Shown: positions 1 through 6,877 of the stretch, one piece after another
Layout: each line of letters starts with the position of its first letter
Position numbering within the stretch: position 1 is the stretch's first letter
Assembly (NCBI GenBank): GCA_902500695.1
Contig: CABVRQ010000056.1
Span: forward strand, 1-24,754
Direction: 5' to 3'
DNA length: 24,754 nucleotides
Source of the DNA: an uncultured Nitrospira sp.
GTDB taxonomy: Bacteria > Nitrospirota > Nitrospiria > Nitrospirales > UBA8639
Translations under genes and position numbers: made by a program
The notes under the pieces: generated by a model
Told to the model about the DNA's origin: nothing
Database searches by the model: none
The model's input: the letters and a program-made list of their open reading frames with translations, nothing else

Positions 1-2
1 CC

Positions 3-329
3 AATGAACAGGGAGACTATTGGTTCAAAACCATTGTGCCCGGCTTTTACCCCATCGACCTGGAGGCCGGACTGTATCGCCCTTCCCACCTACACTTTCA
101 ACTGTTACCTCCAGGGCAGCCGAAACTCGTCACACAGCTCTATTTCCGGGGCGACCAAATCCCCAACAATGAACTGAACCAGAAATTACTCCCAATGGAT
201 GTGGTTATTCTGGATGCCGGGCTCACAACAATAGACCTGGAGAGGGTGATAGTGGACTATGCGCCGGACACATTGGGAGAAAGGTCGGATGGCTTGGTCG
301 GTCATTACGACTTTATGGTTCCCAACTAG
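3..329 (+). CDS. Intradiol ring-cleavage dioxygenase, C-terminal part (5' truncated by window edge)
   Basis: The reading frame is open from base 3 and runs off the left edge, so only the last ~108 residues are present. The visible start NEQGDYWFKTIVPGFYP continues into YRPSHLHFQL and then LVTQLYFRGD. This is the conserved core of protocatechuate/catechol/hydroxyquinol 1,2-type dioxygenases. They use a non-heme Fe(III), held by two Tyr and two His, to cleave a catecholic ring between its hydroxyls. The Tyr and the two His of Y-R-P-x-H-x-H (about residues 23-29 of this fragment) are expected ligands. Substrate cannot be told from this fragment, and some bacterial members are secreted proteins of unknown substrate. 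A GTG at 36 lies inside the conserved core and is not the start. The gene converges on the minus-strand GDPD gene, with 45 bp between the stop codons. Confidence 0.85.
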   Translation, partial: NEQGDYWFKTIVPGFYPIDLEAGLYRPSHLHFQLLPPGQPKLVTQLYFRGDQIPNNELNQKLLPMDVVILDAGLTTIDLERVIVDYAPDTLGERSDGLVGHYDFMVPN

Positions 330-374
330 TAGGAAATCCAGTTTTTCTGAACACGCAATTTAGTGCAAGCCGGA

Positions 375-1067
375 CTAGATCCGGTCGGGAAAGTTGGAAA
401 TAATCCCATCGACTCCCAGCTGCTTCATTCGGGCAATATCTTCAGGCTCATCAACCGTATAGACGAACACCTTAAAATCTTGCTCCTGAAACGCCTTTAG
501 AAGCGAAGGCGTCACAGCATCCAACGCCACTCCCACATGGGTCGCTTGAGCGGCGGTGGCAAAGGCCGTGTAAGGTATAGGCACGTTTTCGATTAACGCC
601 AAGGTGAAAGCGTCTCCTAACAACCTTCTCACCGGTAACAGTTCCTCATGAAAAAATGAGGCATACATCACTGTCCCCTGAAAGTCAGCCGCCTTCACCA
701 AAGCGCAGACGTCAGCGGCGATACCCCTCACCTTTAGCTCAATCATCGCCCCTGTCCGTCCATTGAGACACGAGAGAGCTTCTTCAAGGAGCGGAATCCT
801 TTCACCCCCTCCGGCATCCAATTCCCGCAGAAACCTTAGCGACAAATTCTCAATCCTTCCCTCCCCGTTTGTCGTCCGGTCGACTAAATCATCATGAAGG
901 AGTACCAGGGCCCCATCTGCCGTTCGCCGGACATCAAATTCGACCATATCGACACCCAATGTGACCGCCATTTCCAGAGCAATAAGCGTATTCTCCGGCG
1001 CATGCCCCGCTGCACCCCGATGTCCGATCCGAAGAAGATTCCTTACCCGATTAGTTGACCTTGTCAT
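375..1067 (-). CDS. Glycerophosphodiester phosphodiesterase (GDPD family)
   Basis: A 230-residue TIM-barrel phosphodiesterase that hydrolyses glycerophosphodiesters to sn-glycerol-3-phosphate and an alcohol. Family motifs are in order: IGHRG (His16, Arg17), APENT (Glu25), VEFDVRRTADG (Glu43, Asp45), LLHDD (His58, Asp59), MIELK near residue 111, and a C-terminal VYTVDEPEDIARMKQLGVDGIISNFPD signature. His16 and His58 are the expected catalytic pair, with Glu43, Asp45 and Glu111 as metal ligands. No signal peptide is visible and the length is typical of the cytoplasmic UgpQ-type enzymes. The ATG at 1067 has only a distant AGAGGA upstream. The gene starts 51 bp after the ZIP transporter stop on the same strand, so co-transcription is likely. 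Its stop codon sits in the loop of a small inverted repeat (arms 370-374 and 380-384). Confidence 0.92.
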   Translation of the reverse strand: MTRSTNRVRNLLRIGHRGAAGHAPENTLIALEMAVTLGVDMVEFDVRRTADGALVLLHDDLVDRTTNGEGRIENLSLRFLRELDAGGGERIPLLEEALSCLNGRTGAMIELKVRGIAADVCALVKAADFQGTVMYASFFHEELLPVRRLLGDAFTLALIENVPIPYTAFATAAQATHVGVALDAVTPSLLKAFQEQDFKVFVYTVDEPEDIARMKQLGVDGIISNFPDRI

Positions 1068-1118
1068 ATGTATGCAATTTCCTCTGGACTAGAATTCCGA
1101 TAAGTAACAGTGGTCCCA

Positions 1119-1844
1119 TTACGCATGAGTGAGGATGATGCCGAGTGCGACCAGAACGCCGGCTCCCATGGCCGCCAGACTGTAAGGACGTTCTTCCCGC
1201 TCGGCCAAGGGCAGAAGATGCGTGGCTCCCACATAGACAAATGCCCCGGCTGAAACCGCCAGCAGCGCACCCAGGAATGACTCATTGATCTGATGAATCA
1301 TGGGGATTGCCAACAATGTCCCAATCGGTGTGGTGAGAGCCGCAGCCACAAAGGCCAATAGCCATGCCTTTTTCGGAGTGAACCCGCTGCGAAGTAACAG
1401 CACATAGGTGACGATCCCTTCCGGAAACTCATGCAAGACCATGCCGATACCCGCTAACGTTCCGGTTAAGACACTCACGCTAAACGTGATGGCATAGACT
1501 ACGCCATCCAGCGTCGAATGCAGACCGATCCCGAGCAAAGGAATCAGTCCAATGGCGGTGTCGGGAGTACTATCGCAGACATAGGCATGAATGAATCGGT
1601 TGATTAGGTGAAAGGCCAGATAGCCTGCCAATAAATACAGTGGGGCCTGCTCGTTCATGTGGAAAGCGTGAGGAATGATATGGAGAAAGGCCACCGAGAT
1701 CAGCACACCTGCCGCGAAACAGGAAAAATAGGTGGCATTGTGTTGTCCCCACGTTCCAAACCGACGAATGACATAGAGACCTGTGGTCGTGACACCGGCC
1801 GCAAGGAGACTGGCCAGGATGGCATATCCGTAGTGGGTGTTCAT
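1119..1844 (-). CDS. ZIP-family divalent metal transporter
   Basis: A 241-residue polytopic inner-membrane protein with about eight hydrophobic segments. It carries the two paired metal-site signatures of ZIP transporters: HSTLDG at residues 109-114 (TM4) and HEFPEG at 138-143 (TM5). ZIP proteins move Zn(II), Fe(II) or similar ions into the cytoplasm. A short His-containing loop (HIIPHAFHMNEQ, about 55-66) lies between early helices, and the usual long His-rich variable loop is reduced. ATG at 1844 has no convincing Shine-Dalgarno sequence. The gene is upstream of, and probably co-transcribed with, the GDPD gene. Metal specificity cannot be read from the sequence. Confidence 0.92.
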   Translation of the reverse strand: MNTHYGYAILASLLAAGVTTTGLYVIRRFGTWGQHNATYFSCFAAGVLISVAFLHIIPHAFHMNEQAPLYLLAGYLAFHLINRFIHAYVCDSTPDTAIGLIPLLGIGLHSTLDGVVYAITFSVSVLTGTLAGIGMVLHEFPEGIVTYVLLLRSGFTPKKAWLLAFVAAALTTPIGTLLAIPMIHQINESFLGALLAVSAGAFVYVGATHLLPLAEREERPYSLAAMGAGVLVALGIILTHA

Positions 1845-2117
1845 CAGGAAATCGTTTTATGTGTGGAAGGCTTGTAAAAAGATACCTGCCAATATTCTGC
1901 AGGCAAAACAAAATAAGGGGAGAATTCTAGTCCTAACACTCAAGAGAAACAATAATTATGAAAATCTCTTGCTTTAATTACAAAAACCTGTTCTATATTT
2001 GCCAGCCAATTCACCATAAACTCTATGCTATTCACGAACACAACAAACCCTGGAAGGCAATGTCATCCTGGCTAAAACGAATGATCTCGCTGATACCTGG
2101 GGCTTCTCAACCTAGGC

Positions 2118-2173
2118 ACAGATTCTTCGCCGTGCCCGCCCTGAGCGAAGTTGAAGGGGGCTCAGAATAACAA
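2118..2173. repeat. REP-like dispersed repeat (CTGAGCGAAG type)
   Basis: The stretch contains AGATTCTTCGC, then GCCCGCCCTGAGCGAAG followed by TTGAAGGGGG, then GCTCAGAATAACA. The arms GATTCTTCGC and GCTCAGAATAA resemble the ends, and the CTGAGCGAAGTTGAAGG core the centre, of short repeats scattered through many environmental bacterial genomes. Those repeats often give spurious PALSEVEG peptides. It sits in an intergenic region, as these elements usually do. Only one copy is in the window, so the repeat call rests on resemblance to known elements. Confidence 0.55.
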
Positions 2174-2209
2174 ACCGGTCAGGAGCTACTACAAGTACAC
2201 ATCGTTCGT

Positions 2210-2225
2210 CCACTCTTGGGAGTGG
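2210..2225 (-). terminator. Stem-loop downstream of the cytochrome cluster, possible transcript 3' end
   Basis: A perfect 6-bp inverted repeat (CCACTC at 2210-2215, GAGTGG at 2220-2225) with a TTGG loop lies about 20 bases beyond the stop of the last cytochrome gene. It has no U-tract on the minus strand, so it is not a classical intrinsic terminator. It may protect the 3' end or mark a factor-dependent end. Confidence 0.3.
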
Positions 2226-2245
2226 TGAAAACAAACTTTCACAAT

Positions 2246-2740
2246 TCAATCCTGCAAGCGGAAGACTTGATGGCATTTCACGCAGGCGTGGATGGTCTGC
2301 TGGAGGTGAGGGAGAATCTGCTTGAGGTCTTTGGTCGGAATCACCGCGCCCATGGCTTCCGCTGCTTGATGATGCGCCATGGCTAGCTTATGGTATTCAG
2401 GCGGGAAGATGGCACCCTGCTCACGCTGCATGGCCACATGGTGTTTCGGGAAACCCAGCTCCTCATTGGTCAGGATTGCCGCCTTGGCAAAGTCTTCTTG
2501 GGACAGGGCCGCGACAATAGCATCAATGGCTTCAAGGTGCTCCCGCATGGTCAACTTTAAACCCTCTTGCGCCGCCGGAGGAAGATCCAACGCCATCCGA
2601 TTCATTAACGGGGTTTTCGGCATCTCGTGCTCCAGATTGTGTGTCGCAGAATGATCAGTCTCTGCGACAGAGAATCCAACGCTCGACCATAACATGAAGG
2701 CGGCAATGGCGATTCCCCCTCCGATCTTCTCCAGCTTCAT
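2246..2740 (-). CDS. Periplasmic cytochrome c'/c556-like protein
   Basis: A 164-residue secreted protein with an N-terminal signal sequence (hydrophobic stretch about residues 7-24, ending SVAET). The body looks helical and His/Met-rich. One heme site, CVKCH at 153-157, lies at the extreme C-terminus. That placement is typical of the four-helix cytochrome c'/c556 class. Met or His residues in the first helix (MREHLEAIDAI, about 65-75) are candidate distal ligands. ATG at 2740 follows GGAG with a 6-base spacer. It is the last gene of the seven-gene minus-strand cluster. Function is unknown: such proteins serve as electron carriers or bind NO/CO. The class is clear but the exact family was not checked. 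Confidence 0.8.
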   Translation of the reverse strand: MKLEKIGGGIAIAAFMLWSSVGFSVAETDHSATHNLEHEMPKTPLMNRMALDLPPAAQEGLKLTMREHLEAIDAIVAALSQEDFAKAAILTNEELGFPKHHVAMQREQGAIFPPEYHKLAMAHHQAAEAMGAVIPTKDLKQILPHLQQTIHACVKCHQVFRLQD

Positions 2741-2790
2741 CCCTCACTCCGTTTTTATGATCCGGCCGCCAGGGACCGAAACCATTCGAT

Positions 2791-3405
2791 TTAGCGGATT
2801 GGCTTGCCAAGTGGCTGCTTGATGCTGACTGCCCCACGCAACTCTCCGACCTGGTAACCGGTGGCTGCATCGAATGGATACCGCTGCTTCAACATCGTTT
2901 TGATCGAATCCGGAATGGTCTCAGTCGACCCATGACAGAGCAGACACTTGGGCTGAACCGGAATGGCTTTCATGAACCGATAATATTCTCCATCCGGCTC
3001 TGAGACCAACTCTCCATGTCCCATCCCAGCCAACGCTTCCCCTTTTGCGGCTCGCGCAGCAAACCCTTCAAGAACGTGTTGTTCCCACGCATCCGGCATG
3101 CCAAGCAAAGGATTCCTTACACGAGTTCCTACGCGGGTCACCCGCCACCCGTTTTCCCGTGACAGGCGGTTGGCGATCTCTGGCGCCAGTTCGGCACAGA
3201 CCTTGATGGCTTCCACCGGACCCCCTTTGGTCATTTCCCTGATCATCGCCTCACTCAACTCTTGCAGGAACGCCCCAGTGACTTTTTCAGCAGCTTGTTC
3301 CCGTTCGCCAGGGTCAGCCGTAACTGGCCCAATGAACAACACGAACCAGGTGACCGCCACACCGAGCAATGTCCTGAACGAAATGAACATATCTTTTGCG
3401 ATCAT
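2791..3405 (-). CDS. DUF3365/Tll0287-like heme-binding protein
   Basis: A 204-residue protein with an N-terminal hydrophobic segment (residues 9-29, ending VTADP) and one heme motif CLLCH at 154-158. The surrounding pattern fits the DUF3365 (Tll0287-like) family: EAIKVCAELAP near 65-75, RVTRVGTRVRNPLLGMPDAWE near 88-108, YYRFMKAIPVQPKCLLCHG, then GYQVGELRGAVSI. The family has a PAS-like fold with covalently attached heme and often acts as a sensor or redox module. Here it stands alone, with no kinase or cyclase domain. The ATG at 3405 was chosen because AGGAG lies 7 bases upstream; a TTG two codons earlier is too close to that site. It lies 50 bp upstream of the c'-like gene. Confidence 0.8.
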   Translation of the reverse strand: MIAKDMFISFRTLLGVAVTWFVLFIGPVTADPGEREQAAEKVTGAFLQELSEAMIREMTKGGPVEAIKVCAELAPEIANRLSRENGWRVTRVGTRVRNPLLGMPDAWEQHVLEGFAARAAKGEALAGMGHGELVSEPDGEYYRFMKAIPVQPKCLLCHGSTETIPDSIKTMLKQRYPFDAATGYQVGELRGAVSIKQPLGKPIR

Positions 3406-3464
3406 GGCCAAGCTCCTCTTCAGATTTATACAGGAGGAACTACATATTCTTCACCAAACGCTTT

Positions 3465-3848
3465 TTACTGTTTCAAAGAACGGAGATAGGCAAGAAGATC
3501 GTTAAATTGCCCTTCCGTTATTGCATCTTTAAAGCTGACCATAGAGGTGCCGGGGCGACCGTTCATGATGACGTCTTTGAGTTCATCGTCTGACTTAGAC
3601 TGGGTTTTCTGACTGGTTAAATTGGCGGGAGGAGGATTTGTGTATCCGGCAATCGCACCATCACCCTTCCCGTTCAATCCATGACAATGCCCGCAAGTTT
3701 GCCGAAACAACGTTTGACCTTTTTCGACATCCCCCCCACCGGCAAGAGCCAGGTTTGTCATGACCATTATTAACGCGAGCCCTAGGCCCAATATCGAAAA
3801 ACTCCTCATATGGTTTCTTTGTTTCATCCAACTGAAGCACTTGTTCAT
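3465..3848 (-). CDS. Small periplasmic mono-heme cytochrome c
   Basis: A 127-residue class I cytochrome c. Its signal peptide is unusually long at the N end (hydrophobic core about residues 17-36, ALAGGGD). The heme motif CGHCH is at 52-56 with GLNGKGDGA following, and the distal Met is probably in GRPGTSMVSF. The C-terminal helix is FNDLLAYLRSLK. ATG at 3848 is supported by AGGAGG 7 bases upstream. An internal Met at residue 14 gives a more ordinary signal peptide but has no ribosome site. Cytochromes of this size shuttle electrons between periplasmic or membrane-bound partners. It sits between the di-heme cytochrome and the DUF3365 gene. Confidence 0.88.
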   Translation of the reverse strand: MNKCFSWMKQRNHMRSFSILGLGLALIMVMTNLALAGGGDVEKGQTLFRQTCGHCHGLNGKGDGAIAGYTNPPPANLTSQKTQSKSDDELKDVIMNGRPGTSMVSFKDAITEGQFNDLLAYLRSLKQ

Positions 3849-3878
3849 CTGCCACCCTCCTATGGATATCTGTTATGG

Positions 3879-4577
3879 TTATTTGAACGTCATCATGTAC
3901 GTCGTGATTGCATAGATATCCTTCTCCGGAAGCGAAGGATTGGGAATATAGGCTCCACTTCCCGGAACAAAGTCATCAGGGTTCAGATTGAAGCGATAGA
4001 CCCAATCGGCCTGGAGACGATTCCCCATATTCACGAAAGAGGTGCTGGACGTCCCGCCCGTATAGCCACGCGGGTTGTCCGCCGGCGTCCAATGGCAATT
4101 TTGACAGACATGCTCACGGTAGAGTTGCTCCCCCCTGGCCAGCTCTGCCGATGTGCCCGGTTTCATCAAGCCTTCGGTGATTCTCACATCCTTCAAGGTG
4201 CTCAAGAAATCAGCAACCTTTTCCGCTTCCCCGGGTAAGAGCGCAAGATGGCGCCCCTTACGTTTGAACTTGAAATCGTAACCGACCGGGTAGAGTTTTT
4301 CCTTCGGATTTTGGAGCCAGACCACTAACCAGTCTCGTTGATATTTATTACCCGCCCAGATCAAGTCCGGCGCTTGTTTTGTGGAGCGCGGCATTGGCGA
4401 ACCATGAATTCGATGACAACCCACACAGGTCGATTGTACGATGCCTTCTCCCTCATTCGTGAGATCGGCTGCCCTTGCTGGCACCAAAAAGCCTACAAGT
4501 ATCCAGACAAGGAGAACGGCCCCATTGATGAACCCGGATGTCGTTCGACAATCTATCCCAAAGACACTCACCCCCAT
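3879..4577 (-). CDS. Di-heme periplasmic cytochrome c
   Basis: A 232-residue secreted protein with a hydrophobic segment at about residues 17-37 (ending PARAADL). It has two heme sites, CVGCH at 51-55 and CQNCH at 158-162, so it reads as two fused cytochrome c domains of roughly 100 residues. The first domain has a DLIWAGNKYQRDWLVVWLQNP segment, and the second repeats this theme as GNRLQADWVYRFNLNPDDF. Such DW/WL-NP segments occur in cytochromes tied to respiratory or thiosulfate-type systems. A candidate distal Met is MMTF near the C-terminus. ATG at 4577 was chosen because AAAGG lies 6-7 bases upstream; the GTG one codon earlier is too close. It lies between two mono-heme cytochrome genes. 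Confidence 0.85.
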   Translation of the reverse strand: MGVSVFGIDCRTTSGFINGAVLLVWILVGFLVPARAADLTNEGEGIVQSTCVGCHRIHGSPMPRSTKQAPDLIWAGNKYQRDWLVVWLQNPKEKLYPVGYDFKFKRKGRHLALLPGEAEKVADFLSTLKDVRITEGLMKPGTSAELARGEQLYREHVCQNCHWTPADNPRGYTGGTSSTSFVNMGNRLQADWVYRFNLNPDDFVPGSGAYIPNPSLPEKDIYAITTYMMTFK

Positions 4578-4605
4578 CACCTGCCTTTCATCTGCCCCGT
4601 ACCAT

Positions 4606-5121
4606 TTAGTGCTTCATCATGCCCCGACCATTGTGCCTTCCGCCTCCCTGAGGACCTCCCCCTCCGCCATGTGATCCTCCGGAAAAGCTTTGCTCATATT
4701 GCATCACTGTCCAGATCTCTTCATCCGAAAGCATTCCACCAAAGGGAATCATCCCCGTCCCCGGCGATCCGTATTTAATCACCCAAAAAATTTCCCCTTC
4801 AGCCCGATGCTTCCAAAACCCATGTGACCGGAACACCCGAGGCGGAGGATTGAGTGTCGCCGCACCTGGGCCATCGCCGCGTCCACTCACCCCGTGACAA
4901 TTGATACACGTGCCCTTGCCCTCATAAATCGTCTTGCCTTTTTCGACGGTTTCCGGTGAGGACGGCAACGGGCTCTTCAGGGCTTTGGCTTCAGCCAGCT
5001 TGTCCGCCGGGACGCGCGGCATCATCATCTGTTGATGTCCATGTTCTTGTGCCGCCACCGGCGATCCACTCACCGCCAGCGCCAGGACAAATCCACTTGT
5101 CCATTGAACTGTCTGTCTCAT
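4606..5121 (-). CDS. Periplasmic mono-heme cytochrome c with Gly/His-rich tail
   Basis: A 171-residue secreted cytochrome. It has a signal peptide at residues 1-25 (PVAAQE), then a His/Met patch (HGHQQMMMPRVP), heme motif CINCH at 72-76 and a likely distal Met in YGSPGTGMIPF. The C-terminal tail is low complexity, rich in Gly with His and ending RGMMKH, which could bind metal. The body closely parallels the 154-residue cytochrome at 5904-6368 (PRxPxD, GKxxYEGKGxCxxCHG, GExFWVI, GTxM), so the two are paralogs. ATG at 5121 is preceded by AAGGAGG and four bases, and the signal peptide begins there. The frame stays open 51 bases upstream, but that part is not signal-like. Confidence 0.88.
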   Translation of the reverse strand: MRQTVQWTSGFVLALAVSGSPVAAQEHGHQQMMMPRVPADKLAEAKALKSPLPSSPETVEKGKTIYEGKGTCINCHGVSGRGDGPGAATLNPPPRVFRSHGFWKHRAEGEIFWVIKYGSPGTGMIPFGGMLSDEEIWTVMQYEQSFSGGSHGGGGGPQGGGRHNGRGMMKH

Positions 5122-5219
5122 TATGCCTCCTTCTGTCTTTCCTTCTGTATATCCTGCAACCACACGTGGCATATGCCAACTCCTTCCTTTGCCCGCCGGT
5201 CAAGTCGAGACTGTTCTGC

Positions 5220-5816
5220 CTACATCGATGATACCGGTTCAATGATTCCACAGGCATCACGGGCACCCCCGGCACATCCCGGATTGAGTTCGCTATCCTG
5301 ATCACAATAGAGATCTTCGTTCGTGTGAATAATGAACGCACTGCCATCATCATCAAACACGCTTAACCGGCCATCCGATAAGGCAACCCTGGTGGTCACC
5401 GCATTGAGTTTTCCGACTCCGTTGACAACCGTCATATTCACCAAATCCCCCATGTGAAAGGGATGATTGAAGTCCGGTGCGTCAGGCGTGGACTTGCCAA
5501 AAGGCCCTGGATCATGATGGCCTTTTGCAGCCCCGCATGGTTGACAGCTTGCGACCTCGTGAATATGGACTGCATGCTTGCCATCCTTTAATCCGTCCAC
5601 CTCCATCTGGACATACAGTTTTTTAATCCCTTCTTCAGATTCAAATTCTTTGAGAGTGGCAGTTCCCGAAATGGCCGGGTCCGTACAGCCTTGAATCGTC
5701 GCGTTGGCCGTTTTCGATATGTTGTGACTCCCATAGTGACTACAACCTGACAGGACAGCCACCATCAGAGCGGCAAACCCTGTCATCTGACATATTCTGA
5801 AGTGGTTTTTTTGCAT
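5220..5816 (-). CDS. Cu/Zn superoxide dismutase, predicted lipoprotein
   Basis: A 198-residue protein that would convert superoxide to oxygen and peroxide outside the cytoplasm. The N-terminus has a hydrophobic segment and a lipobox LSGC, with Cys25 as the predicted lipid-anchored residue. Metal ligands fit the Cu/Zn SOD pattern: HAVHIHE (His84, His86), HHDPGPFG (His101), NHPFHMGDL (His118/121, Asp124) and FIIHTNED (His164). Cys91 and Cys189 (in ARDACGII) are placed to form the family disulfide. ATG at 5816 has GGAGGG five bases upstream; the frame extends 17 codons further without a signal-like start. It sits between two paralogous cytochromes on the same strand, tying superoxide removal to this electron-transfer locus. 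Confidence 0.92.
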   Translation of the reverse strand: MQKNHFRICQMTGFAALMVAVLSGCSHYGSHNISKTANATIQGCTDPAISGTATLKEFESEEGIKKLYVQMEVDGLKDGKHAVHIHEVASCQPCGAAKGHHDPGPFGKSTPDAPDFNHPFHMGDLVNMTVVNGVGKLNAVTTRVALSDGRLSVFDDDGSAFIIHTNEDLYCDQDSELNPGCAGGARDACGIIEPVSSM

Positions 5817-5903
5817 GATGTCCCTCCTTACATATCTATATATGAAAAAGAGATGAAGTCCTTTCACCCGATCGCGTGTCTTCTTATGAACATAGATCCG
5901 CCA

Positions 5904-6368
5904 TTATGTTCTTCCAAACGTTCGGAGATAGGAAATGATCTGCCAGGCCTCCTTATCCGTAATATACTGCGGCATATAGGCCACCATATCGGTACCATGA
6001 CTCCCATGAATCAGAACCCAGAACAGCTCCCCATCACTTCTGGCTGCCTGCCAGGCGGCATCCGCAAAATTGGTCGGCAACTTGATATCAGGAGGAAAAG
6101 TTCGACCCGCGGTCGGAGCCCCTGTCCCCTCGTATCCATGGCAAAAGGCGCACCAACCCTTGCCTTCATATAATTTTTTTCCGCTCGCAATAAATTCCTC
6201 TGTGGGGGAGAAGGGATTGGTAAAGGATAGGGCCTGTTCCATGCGATCGGATGGGATCCGGGGCTGGAGATCCCCGGCGCTTCCCGCCCAAACCGAAGCA
6301 CAGGCCAAGGAAACGATTGTGACGATGATCCAGGCTTTCGATTGAATTTTTTGCCTCAATATTCGCAT
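5904..6368 (-). CDS. Periplasmic mono-heme cytochrome c (first gene of cluster)
   Basis: A 154-residue class I cytochrome c with a signal peptide (hydrophobic residues about 12-28, SVWAGS) and heme motif CAFCH at 73-77. A GELFWVLIHGSHGTDMVAYM segment supplies the likely distal Met, and the C-terminal helix is WQIISYLRTF. AAGGAG lies 9-10 bases before ATG 6368. It is paralogous to the cytochrome at 4606-5121 and is the promoter-proximal gene of the seven-gene minus-strand cluster. A sigma-54-like site lies 60-77 bases upstream. No oxidase or other membrane complex is encoded nearby, so its partner is unknown. Confidence 0.88.
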   Translation of the reverse strand: MRILRQKIQSKAWIIVTIVSLACASVWAGSAGDLQPRIPSDRMEQALSFTNPFSPTEEFIASGKKLYEGKGWCAFCHGYEGTGAPTAGRTFPPDIKLPTNFADAAWQAARSDGELFWVLIHGSHGTDMVAYMPQYITDKEAWQIISYLRTFGRT

Positions 6369-6877
6369 CAGGACTGTCTCCTTGTTTAGTAATATAGATT
6401 CGGCTCCTGCCCTGTTTCTGTATGTCGTTCCAAATTACGTGCCAATATAAAAGTGGTTATTTTTCTACTGTTTTCAATTTCCAATCATGGAAGTGAGGCA
6501 ATTTGCACCACTCCTTAGACCACGTAGATGGACAAATTCCCCCAACCCTGTGTCGTGTGGTGTGAGGCACAATCGGTGCGACACTGAAAGGGAACCTCTC
6601 CTATCCGTCCAGCAATGATCTTTTTTTAAAGGAAGCGGTTTGGCTTTACAGGACAGACCTATTACCGGAAAGGCTAGTCCCCTGGAACCGAAGGCAAAAA
6701 CCAGAGAAGGCCGAAAACCATGTGTTGATGTAAAGGTGAGAAATATTGCTGGATGCCACAATGACTCAGCAGAATTGTGGTACCTACCTGGAAGACTCCA
6801 GAGAATGAGTCGATACGGGCTTGATCATGCCAGAACCAAGCCTTTGCCTATATTGGGGAAAGCAGAGGTGGAAGTTT
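6369..6877. other. Intergenic region upstream of cytochrome cluster
   Basis: About 510 bp without a gene I can support. The part nearest the cytochrome operon (6369-6480) is AT-rich and carries the promoter candidate at 6428-6445. A frame at 6640-7035 runs into the oppositely oriented DUF2130 gene, has no recognisable motif and no ribosome site, and is treated as chance. No U-tailed stem-loop was seen at the end of the DUF2130 gene. Confidence 0.5.
6428..6445 (-). promoter_or_regulatory. Candidate sigma-54 (-24/-12) promoter for the cytochrome/SOD cluster
   Basis: Read on the minus strand the site is TTGGCACGTAATTTGGAA. The -24 element TGGCAC is perfect, the five-base spacing to TTG is right, and the -12 element has one deviation (TTGG where TTGC is usual). 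It would start transcription about 45-50 bases before the first cytochrome ATG. Sigma-54 promoters need an enhancer-binding activator; none is encoded in this window. A single mismatch at the -12 position lowers confidence. Confidence 0.35.

Larger units (their letters stand above)
1845..2245. other. Intergenic region with dispersed repeat and stem-loop, no credible gene
   Basis: This 401-bp stretch separates the ZIP start from the 3' end of the cytochrome cluster. Its left half is AT-rich and is the likely promoter zone for the ZIP/GDPD genes, though no clear -35/-10 pair stands out. Its right half holds a REP-like dispersed repeat (2118-2173) and a 6-bp stem-loop (2210-2225). A 70-codon open frame at 1958-2170 ends in the residues PALSEVEGGSE, the familiar translation of this repeat type, and is not counted as a gene. 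Confidence 0.6.

Noticed and set aside
370..384. CCGGA/TCCGG hairpin around the GDPD stop codon as a terminator
   Set aside because: Only five pairs, overlaps the stop codon and has no U-tract on either strand.
1958..2170. 70-codon plus-strand open frame
   Set aside because: Its C-terminal residues PALSEVEGG are the translation of a dispersed repeat; no domain and no ribosome site.
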